64,000 nucleotides of DNA, from positions 9,342,006-9,406,005 of the forward strand of contig JABAKD010000021.1 of assembly GCA_012845835.1 (NCBI GenBank), in the 5' to 3' direction. This document shows positions 34,801 to 45,600 of this stretch, one piece after another (the stretch's first letter is position 1; the number at the start of each line of letters is the position of its first letter). This DNA is from Undaria pinnatifida. Lineage: Eukaryota; Sar; Phaeophyceae; Laminariales; Alariaceae. The notes under the pieces are model-generated. The model worked only from the letters and a program-made list of their open reading frames with translations, did not search any database and was not told the DNA's origin. The translations under genes were made by a program, and so were the position numbers.

Positions 34801-36517
34801 GCTACGATAGAGATATTAGCAGCACTTTTCACCTGTCTGGGTTTCTGCATAATGGGATTGGGGTTCCTTAACTCACCTTAGCCCAAATGCGTCGAAACGT
34901 CGTTCTTTTCTCGAAAACTCATCTGGTTTCAAATACCGTAGGCTGTTATTTATAGGGTTTGTTCACCGGGTTGCACTTCGAGGTTGCTCAACAATATGTT
35001 TTTATGACCTCGAGACGTACGGAGCTCTTCAACTGCTGTGAGGTGCCTCAGATGGTAAACGTTGCACCTCTGACGTCGCATTGGTCATTCGTGATGGATT
35101 GGCTGTTAGGTGTTGCTTCAGTATTTTTTGTTTTTGTTCGTTTGCGTGGGTCCTAACCGGCGTGTTGACGTGCAAAGTGGGTGCGGGGGTCCGGTGTGGT
35201 TTCGTTGCGTGGCAGATATAGCACCCTCCAGGAGATCGCAACTAAGCGTCGAACACCCGGCTCACGATGGTGCGGTTGACCAAGACGCTTACGGCCACGT
35301 TGGGGGCGTCTGTCTTTATCGCAGTGAACGGTGAGCAAAAATGTCCAAGTCGTCCCTTGTTCACCGTATGGCCTTATATTTTGGTTTTGTTCAAAAAAAC
35401 ATATCGATGCACTGCGACCCTTTCGTGCCGAGAACGTGTGTAATAACCGAATCGATCTCCCGACCGAGAAAGAGACAAAAAGGGATATTTTTGCCGGTCG
35501 ACAAAGTAACGGTCTCCGAATGTGTTGTGACCGACGTATCATGGTTCATTGTAGGAGATAACTATGCATATTTTTATCGGGGTCCGGAGAGGGAGTTTTG
35601 TCGTCGACGTAGTAGAGAGCAAAGTGGCGCCCTTCCTCCCTCACCGTGGAGAGCAGATGCCACGAGTTGGTTAGCAAGACCGAGTCGAGCACGAGCGTGT
35701 CGGGGTTCATGCTGGGACTGCCAGCATATTGACGTAGACTGACCTAGGCGGAAGTCTGGGCTTCTCCGTTCTCCCTCTTCCTCTCTCCCCACTTTATTTA
35801 ACGCCCTTGCTGGCCGACACAATCTATTCGGGGTTCAGTATGTGTTGGCTGAACCGATCCCCCGACGGAAAAGCAGATGACAAAATGCTTCATTCTCATG
35901 CGCACAGGGCGTCGACGTTTTACTGAATCTATTATTCCGACACATCCACGTGCGACCCCGCCTTCTTGCCCGATCTGGATCTAGGTCTCAACAACTGCCT
36001 TACGGCATGTTCTCCCCAAGCCGCCGCGTGAGTGAGGGCGTTCCATAATTTTTCCTTTACTGAACATCGGTGTGTACATAAGCCAGGTGGTTTTTCAGGC
36101 AGCTTTATAACAGTGTCTTCAGTATTGTACTGCACCCGTACTGTCTTCGAGGTTAGATATCTCAAGTACGGCAGGGATGTTTACATTGTTCAATGTCCAC
36201 TGTCCGGTTAGTCGTTGTTAGCAACAAATACTATGTCGTAGGTTTAGGTATGTATGTCTTACCACAGCTTTTGTCACAAAGGAAATGAGCTAAAACTCAC
36301 AGGGGTGCCGCAGCGTCGACGCCTACCGAGGACGTCTCTTGCAAGGCACGCTTGTAGTCGGGGCACCCACGTCAAGAGTTGTCCTGGAAAGCTCTCTGAA
36401 GCCAAGGCTACTTACTCGAACGGCAACGGTACACTCAGCTACCCGAATATCCCACCAACGTATCTCTTGCAATCTTATCGACCATCCCCATTTTCACCTC
36501 GTCTATTCATAATTCAG
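31860..36517. other. Region without confident gene, upstream of the LRR gene
   Basis: The first exon of the LRR gene should lie here or beyond, but no ATG plus signal-peptide-like run ending at a strong donor in phase 2 was found. Long open frames exist at 33635-34153 (minus, 172 codons) and 35341-35742 (plus, 133 codons); neither shows a domain I recognise. A minus-orientation foldback tip remnant lies at about 32735-32795. Confidence 0.35.
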
Positions 36518-36607
36518 GGTCTTCTTTTCCTGCGGGCTCACCGACGAGGACATCCCGGACCTGAAGACGTGTTTTGACAGTATTGGACGCAGCGACATCA
36601 CCAATAT
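36518..36607 (+). CDS. LRR gene exon: N-terminal cap
   Basis: 90 nt, entered and left in phase 2; acceptor ttcag, donor gtatgt. It encodes a cysteine-containing cap (CGLTDEDIPDLKTC) followed by GRSDITN, leading directly into the first repeat. This is the most upstream exon I could identify, so the protein's start is not included. Confidence 0.75.
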
Positions 36608-39600
36608 GTATGTTTCCCTGTTTGTTGAAAGCGGGCAAGTATGTCGTCATCACTGAGACTTGACGCAATATTGTGGGGAAAGTAACGAAAAACAATACCG
36701 TTAGTCAAGCAATGCCAGCAAGCCTTTCTAAAAATGTTCAACGGAACACATGGCGAAGTAAACGCCTGTGGTCGACGGTACGAGAGGGCTGGGTGCCATT
36801 TTCTGAAGATCGCCACCTCAGAATCTCCTTACCGAACAAGGAACGTCTACGTCGAAAATAAGACCAAGCAGTGGAAGAGATTCGAAAAGTTTAGTCCGAT
36901 AGAAAATGCTCGCTAGATATGCATTAACCCAAGGTCAACCCAAATCTTCTGCGACATACGGTGGCCTTGTCCATCCCCATATTGAATTGTTAACGACAGG
37001 ATCCATATATAGATATCGGGATCTATGTCATTGTTGATGTGCAGTCACTTCTCACTGGTAATGTACGTATCTTGATGTGGATGCGGGAAAATCAAACATG
37101 CAACAATATTGCGTTCGTTCCTTCACGACAACGCACTGTATCCAACATATATTTCGGGACGTTTAAATCAAGGTAAGACAACTAGCTCACCACCATCCAT
37201 GTCCAACAATGATGTAGAGAAATTGACAGGGAATCGTTATGGGTTGTACGGTCGGCTAATAAAAAGATTCGTAAATTTCATCTGCTCGGAGCATTAGCAT
37301 TGTGCCGTGGCAACGAGGGGAAGCACCGCCCACCTTTGCCACTCCCTGTTCCATCGTTTAGCCAGATAAACGCTACTATCAAACTAACTTTTCCCTCCTT
37401 CTTCGCAATTGATTTTAACCAACATTTCGACGCCACCGCTGCAACTCTAAGCACAGAGACAGACCTTCGAGACGGGTCAGTGTCACTCCGAAAAATCTCG
37501 TCAAGATGGGATTGGTCCAACTAAACGTGATACATCTTTAGAGACATTCGACTGGGTTTCTTGCGGTAGAATATTCAATATGCGCGTTAGCTGCCTTGTA
37601 CCTGGTTCTCCCGTTTGACGGCCAGAAGCGTGGTGTACCTTTTTGCTGCTCAGTTCAGTTCATGAGACAGTGGTTCATCACGCCTTGTGTGTGGCCAGTC
37701 TCCACCGCCAGCGACAATGTGGTGATCGTTGCTGTCACGGGCACATAACGTCGTAACCAGCGACGCAGCAGCATATACGCAGCAGAATATCGATACTTGC
37801 TGTTGTGATATCTCAATTGACGTCGCAGGGCGGAAAGGAAAATAGGGCTCAAACTCTTGGTACACGGCTATGATAATGTAGCTATGAGCACCTCCAAAGG
37901 GTTTTTCGTTTGACACATCGTTAACGCAAACAAGAAATGCAACAGCGACAAGCCGTCGTGTCATGCAAACGGGAGGTAATAAGGAGTGTCCTCTTAAGCA
38001 TAAAAAATCTTCAGATTTTGTTTCGAGACCAATACGTTGTGACATAAGTAGGATAAAAGTGAGTCCTTATCCTGTATAGAGGATAGGCATGCAGCGGTTT
38101 CGGAACCATTAACCTGTGGCACGCGTCATATATCTCCTTCCTTTCTTCGTGGGCAGTCCCTGATTTATATGGTCGTCGCCGCTATTGTCATCTTGGTATT
38201 CCGCATTGCTTCTATCTGGAGCCGAAAGAGGTGTGCTCGTAATTGCAAATACACCTCGCCCCATCAAAAGAAGACAGCGTTGGTGGATGATTTCCTTAAA
38301 CATTTGGACAATTAAGCGGGGAGCTTACTTGTTAACACTGTTTTCGGTGCGCTAGGGACAGAACTGTCGTGGTGCCACGCGTCAGCTGTCTTGCCCACCC
38401 TTCAGCCTTTCTCATCGCGCTTACATGTCGCTAACGTTTCCTCTTTGCCTCCTTTTGATGGCTTCCCTCCCCTTGCCTCCAACACGGTTCATGCCATTCT
38501 GCAGTGACTTGACTGTGAACGACTTGACGACTATACCGGCCGACCTGTTCGACTCCATGGGCGCTCTGGAGACGCTGTGAGTGTCGCTTCCAATCTCCCC
38601 CTCTAGCCTTAGATTACAGTCAGCGGCACTTTCATTTTGAAGCCCGATGCCGGAAGGGAGACATTTTCATAAAGTGGTTACGTTTTCGTGCCCTTCATCT
38701 CATGGTCGTCTATTCAAACCAGGTCCTGAATCTTGATTTACGTGGGCATCTCAAATGCAAATTATATAGCACAATCAAACCGTTGTTATGCGCTCAGCGT
38801 CCCGTTGCAAACCGGTAATACGTAGGGGTGGTCTCGGTGGGTGCGGTAGTGCTGTTGCACGTTGTACTCGGCTCGAGGCGAACCCGGTGTTGAATAACTT
38901 TGTCGCCTAAATACCTAATTACGTTGTTGGTATGTGCCCCAAACTACTAAACGATAGTTTAGCTTGCCATCCAGCTTTAGCCGGAAACCTGACGTGTACA
39001 GATCGACAACGGTTTAGTATCAGGCGAATAGATCGCCAGTCACAAGGTGCACAGAGGAAGTGCAACCGGTGCAGTACATTATCTGCCAGCTTAGTGGAGA
39101 CCGTGCATGCGTCTCGAAAAAACATATTTCAATGTTAAGTCTCGGGCAAATGTCAACCCCACGAATGAGCGTCACGGGTGGCCAGGTTTGTATTCGGTTG
39201 GAGGAAGGATGAAAATGGTGTTTTCTTTTGTAGATCTGAGGCAGGCGTGACCCGGGCACATTCTTCTAATTCCTCTGAATATACTTTTCCTGTCTTGGTT
39301 AACAATGACGACCGACACAAACGCTCCGGGAAGGCTGTTCATCTCACAACCTGTCCGGGCCTGACGTTTACGCAGTACCCAGCTAGATAAAAACCGCTGT
39401 AATCTCTTCTCTGCCCTGCTTCCCCATATTTCACTCAGCAGCAGCACTCCCGACTGTTCGCTCTGCGACATTATGTCCGTATAGCCTTGTCTTCCGACCA
39501 GACATATGCTTTGTCCTAGAGACTAGTCTCACAAGTAGGGCGGTTGCAATTATTTGGGACAAACAGTTCTGACAGGTTGAGGTGATCAAACTGTGGCCCT

Positions 39601-42600
39601 ATCGTTTGGCATGATCCTTTGACGAATACTTTGTTTTCGGACTAGCGAAGAAAAATGTTGGTCGAAATGCCAGGACGAATATGTTGTCGGATTTATGTTC
39701 CTGGTGAGACATTGAGCTGCTCATCTTAAGATATACAAAACTCGTGTATCACCCATAGCGTGAGCTGACTCTAGAGCAATTGGTTGAACGAAGAGCGGGT
39801 CAACGCGAAACGTCAGTCACCACATCATCCGCAACATAGATAATATACGGTGTAGCTGTTGTCTTGAAACCACAATACCTAGCAAGCCTCAAATGCCTTG
39901 CTTGACAATAAGAAAACACTTATATGACTAGCTGGGCTGGCTACTCCAGCGTACTACTCATGTTTCTCCACAATATCAGAACAGCCCCAACTCGCTTGTG
40001 CTCGCCGTGTCCTTGCAAGCACGCGACGAGCTGCACCCGAGACTGGTCCTAGGGGGCTGTTTCACCGTTTTCTATAATCCCCTGTGGTGACCGCGATTCC
40101 TGACACAGACCGCGATTTCCTGGCTGTGTTCCCGACCATTTTCCGGTCTTTGTATGTACACGACCGATTCTCGATTTTGTTCCCATCCGATTTCCCGACA
40201 ATGTTATCAACGGACTCCCCCAACATGCACCAGACACATTTCCCGTCCCGAGAAGAAATAGGGGACTTCCGTCACGTCCCGTCAACCAAGTGGCTTCCCG
40301 GCTCCCCGGCTCCCCGTCCCACTGATGTCTTGCTGTAAGCAAACGGGATCATTTTCCTATCCCGTCGCTCGGGAAGACCCAAAACGAATTCCGTCTGCGG
40401 CAGTCTAGAAACGTTACCTTTTTTCATTTATTTTTTTTGTTATCCACCGGCGGATGGGGAAAAAATAAAGCTTGAGCTCACCACAATCCCACACATTTTT
40501 CATACGCGTCGTGTGTTGATTTAACTCAGTTGCTTTCGCAGCCCAAAGCTAGCTGGCGCACCCTTCGGGTCCCATTGTAGGTATACCGTAAGCTGTCCCT
40601 ATCAGTGGTCTTCGTTACAACCCCGGCAGCGCAAGCTGCCGTTGTATACGGATGCGTGTGTACGTCGATCCGGCCTGTCCCCTGAGGGTCAAAGGTTTAC
40701 CGTTTCATACCGGCCGGTGCCTTCGTTACCGTGCGTGGCCTTTGGTTTCTTCATATGTGCATGTTGCTTTGTTTCACGCGTTTTGCAGACAAAGGTACCC
40801 TTTGATAACCTTTGTGGTTTTGAGCATGAAACCTGTACAAAGGCGATGTGTTGCCAACTCTGCGCCGTCCAAATTAACACTAAGACCAGTTGAATCATCC
40901 ACGTGAACGGTTACGTCGAGCGACACCCGGGTCACATGCCGCCTGTGATGCACAATGCCGGGTAATCGACAGAGCTCGACAGTTCACCGGTTTATCGACA
41001 GAGCTCGACACAACTGCCGTCAGTCGGTGTGGCGAAGGATCTTAGATAAAAAACTCGTACGTCGAACGTTTCTGTTCGAGAGCCCTGAACCAACACGGGC
41101 GAGGCCTCGTCTCGTACAATTTTGTTTTTAAACTGATTTTACCAAACGTTTGCCCCCATATTTGTCTGTGTCTCCTCGTACACCCAGAGATCGTTTGATT
41201 GCTGGCGCGTCTTCGCTGTGATGCATGCATACCATTAAGGCCGTGAGCCACACACCCTCTCACGGACAGATTTGTTTGCCTCTCTAACGGTTGTTAACTT
41301 GGGTGCGAACACCATGCCCCTCCGGATCGAAAAAAAAAACGGTATTAGCCGTTCCCAAAACGTTTGTTCCACTGCTAAAATTCTTATCTGCTGGCAATCG
41401 ATGGACCGTGCTGATGGCGTGAGTGCAAGCATTCTGTCCCGCCAAAAAGAAACAACGTTGAAATCAGTGCATACAGGAGGCTGGGGAAAGCTCCAGGAGC
41501 ACCTCCCCATCCGTTGAAAGCCAAAAAAGACGAGTCAGTAGAGTTACACCCGGACAGTCGATCGACGTAGTCGCAAATATCGCTCTGTCCCAGTTCACGT
41601 TTTTCCAACGGGGTACATGGACATGTTTGCCAACGTGAGCGTTGTAGGGCGACAGGCCACCCGGCTATGTGGCGTGCCTAATTTTTCATGCACGCCGAGA
41701 AAAAAAAATATTTTCGTCGACAGACAAGTCACGCAATTACCTTCCCTGTCTGGCAGAAAATGTTGACGCAACTAACCCTTAAAGACGATCTCGAACTACA
41801 GCAGTCACAGTATTTCGTTCAAGGTGTAACATTCGTCCCGTTCTTTCTCAACAGCGATTTCTCGAATCGTCATTTGTCTCCTCCCAATCGCCGCCCAAAC
41901 GTGGACAAACACGTACGGCAACAACTGCACTGTTGCTTACATCTCCAACCTCAACAACGGCGAAGAACCCAAGGACAGAAAGTAAACAGGAATCCAATAA
42001 TTCTAGGCTACACCCGAGAGCAACGAAGATGGGATAAACACAGCCTAGTCGTCAGCATCTCTAACGCGCCAACGAGGAAGCTCAGCACCCGAATCTCGCC
42101 AACGATTTGATGCGCTTGAGTAGAAGAATGGGTTGCATGAAGAGAAGCCGGCGGCCAAGGATTTATGGTGCCCCGCTTCATCAAAAACGGCAGGACATTC
42201 GCTCCCAATACTTCTGCAATACCCCCGTCCTCCCCCCTCCTTACAAATTTCTTTCCGAGAGGTAACGGTCGAACGAAAGGTCTACTCCCATACCCGCCTC
42301 GATGGCAGATGCTTAGCTGTTACCCAAAGACGGCAGTCACCCCCCGCCCATGCGCATTGCTACGCAATATCGACATAACGATACTCAGTTTCAACCTTAT
42401 CAAAGCCTGCACCGAAGGTAACGCAACGTACGCGGTTGGCTTGTCTGGCTCCTGGTATTTGTTTCAGAACAAACGTTTGAGGGGCCATCTACTGTGTAAC
42501 ACAGCGAAAACGTCAGGCAACAGTAGAAAATACTCGGTAGCCTAGACTATCAGGTTTTTCGTTTCGGCAAATTGGCTGAGTCTTTCCTTCCGATCACGGT

Positions 42601-45600
42601 CAGCTGAATCACAACCCAGCAAGGTTCGTATGTAGGCATTCTATTCACGTCCCTGCAGGAGCTTGTTTTCTTGCCTTCCATGCAGCGACCGCTCCTGCCA
42701 CAACCCTACATTTTTTTCTCGGGCACTCAATCGTCACCCACCCAATTGTGAAACGTACTGCTCGCACAAACGTAATTTCGATATCCGGCGTACCAACCCC
42801 CCTCGATATTGAGCCATCACGAACGACACCACATCAATGGTACCTGGTTTACGACTATTGCCCCGGCTCATTGTCTGCCGTCCTGTCGTCCTGTTGTCGA
42901 CTACGTGCGTTAGAAAACTTGGCAGCAATCAACTGGCATCCCTTCCATCCAACATCTTCGCTAATCTGGGAGCTATGGCCTCGCTGTGAGTATCACAACA
43001 GGGCATTGTCGAAACTTGGTACTAGCGCTCTTTGCGTCTGATATTCCGTCTCCGAAGAATGGTAGGCACAATGCAATAGAGTGTGTGCGAACTATCGGGT
43101 CGAATCTAAAGTCATTCAGACTGAACGGTCGATGGTTTTAACATTTTTCTTACGCACGGAGGAAAAATAGCGGCAAAACTGGCGCCACGTCGACTAATCC
43201 GAGAGGCTGGAGCTGGTTTCACGGAGATAATGAGGTTTTGGATGGATGAGGTGATATGGGTGTATGCATACCGGAACAAGGAGATCACTCGCCCGAGCGA
43301 AGCCCTCACCATAGCATTGGTCGATCTGCAATACAACTGTATGAGGGAGACGGTTGCATATATCCATGCCCAATGGGTGCGTTAACCCTGCGTGACATGA
43401 CCGGCCGCGTTGCTCGTGTACGAAAAATTTGCAGTGGATAATTTGTATCCATTGGGAGCACATGATGTGGGTGTAGGCAGTTCTAATAAGGTGGGGTTCG
43501 ACCTTCCGCACCCTACAAAGCTTTGTGACATGCCGATGCTCTCTTCAAAGTACGGGCGATGATTTAAACGTCTACGTTACACTCTTTGAATTGCCGGCCG
43601 CTTGCACTAGACAATGGAAACGCGGGAGAACCCTTGTAGCGTTATGTACGGATGTTTGCTGGTATAAACATGGTCCAAATATAGCGTTGTTTACCTTGCG
43701 CGGCTTCGGCTGTGTCCAATATGGCATAAATATGTTCCCATCGGAATAACATTATCGTCGAAATTGTACAGTACGGAGAGCGTGGGGATATCGAGCTATT
43801 CTGAACTCATCTCTAGTTCAATGGAAGTCAAGTAACATGTTTATAATCTCCCCTGTAGCGGAGGCCACGCGTATACCGTATGTTATCGAGCTGACAATTT
43901 ATCGCATTCTCCCTCTTGTTCAACTCGAGCCGGCAGGTATCTCAGTGACAACGCTCTGACGACGCTACCTGATGGCATATTCGATGGCTTGGGGTCAGAC
44001 GGAGGCTTGGCAACCGTGTGAGTGCCTGTCCGACCGATCGAAGATGGAAATTTCTAGCTACAGTACAAGAAGGCAAAACAAGCAAATCGTGGCAACGTGC
44101 CTTTACGCTCTCTCCCAAGTAGTTTCTGGTTCCCTGTCATTTTCGCGGATGACGCAGACACCAAATCGACAGAAACACGACCTAGGTCAACAACATGCCG
44201 TTTGTTCACATGGGAAGCTACGTTCAACCACAGCCTTTGGTGTTGCCTATTACGAGCACAGCTAGGCCTACCATTTGTCCTCGTTCGTCAACCACAACAT
44301 GTTAAACGTGCTTACATCCAAACGTTTGGCCCACGTATCTCTTCCTTTGCCGTTACGCATACACGCTTTCTCTGCGTTCAGGGATCTGTCTGACAACCCG
44401 GGCCTGCAATGCGTCCCCGATGCGTAAGTGATGTGGATGGTGGATGGATGATCATTTTTTGGGGCTCGAAGGCGTGGGTGTGATTTTTTTTTTTTGCTTG
44501 CGGCCTCTTATTTGGCCTAGCTTGCTAGAAATCGTACCGTGGTGTATACATAGGTGGGAAAGCCGAGTATGACGGGGTTGCTCCGCCCTCGCTGTTGATG
44601 ATTCGATCGAGAACTCGTATCTATCTGGCACTTGCGGATTTGAAGCTGATTGCGACGGGAATCATTCACGGTGTATGCCGGAGATGACGCGTGCACGGAC
44701 GACTTCCCCTTGGACTGTCTGACCTCCACTCAAATATGCCCTGCCAACTTCCGCCTGTTTCGTGCCTTGATGTATTCAACGCAGAGATTTTCCCGGCCCT
44801 TTTAACTCTGTCATCGCTGCACTGGCCGACCCTGATAGCGTGTGCGGTGAGAACCGGCTGGGCCTAATTAGAGAAAGCGTCATATCAATCCACAGGCTTC
44901 GGGGACGAAAAATGTCTACCGGCGTCACCGACGGCATGTCGTTACCAACGGAAGCTGACAGGGGCGTTGCGTGAGAATGAACGGGGCATCCTGGTTTAAT
45001 CTTCCAGAGTCCATACGTCGGAAGATAGTCAACATCGTACCGCATACTGTATTACGATAATCCATAGGTTGGGTGGTTCTGCCACGTCGGTTGATGTCCC
45101 CACGTTTGCTCACGGTTAGACCTTTGTCGTCGACGTACTCGTTAATGGCCCCTAATCTTACCGAATATATCTATGCCCCGTCATACCCTCTGTTGTCTGC
45201 CCCACGAACGGACTGACGAACAGGATGTACGCCAGCCACCGCGGTAACGTGTGCAAATGGTCTAACGTGTGAGCCTGGAGCAGAAGGTTACACCTGCATC
45301 GGTAAGGGTTTCAGAATTTACCATCGTTTCAACAACTCGCTACGGCCATGGGCGTGTATCAACTGGTGTCTCGGTTCTACGGTACTAGTTGAAGGGTTCA
45401 CTTACAATACAACGCAAAATCACGCCGCATGTTACGGAAGGAAAAAAGGAAGGGCAAACAAGAACATGGCTTTTCACGGATCATGACCCGACCCGTGGGT
45501 CGGATCAAAGGTCTTTTGAACTCTCGCGGGACGGGTCGGGTCACTTTTGAAAATACAAATAGTCCGGTTGGGTCCGGTCATAAAGGTTTCAAATTCTCGC

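Noticed and set aside
35085-35156. MDWLLGVASVFFVFVRLRGS as the missing signal-peptide exon of the LRR gene
   Set aside because: Hydrophobic start is right, but no strong donor in phase 2 occurs before its stop codon.
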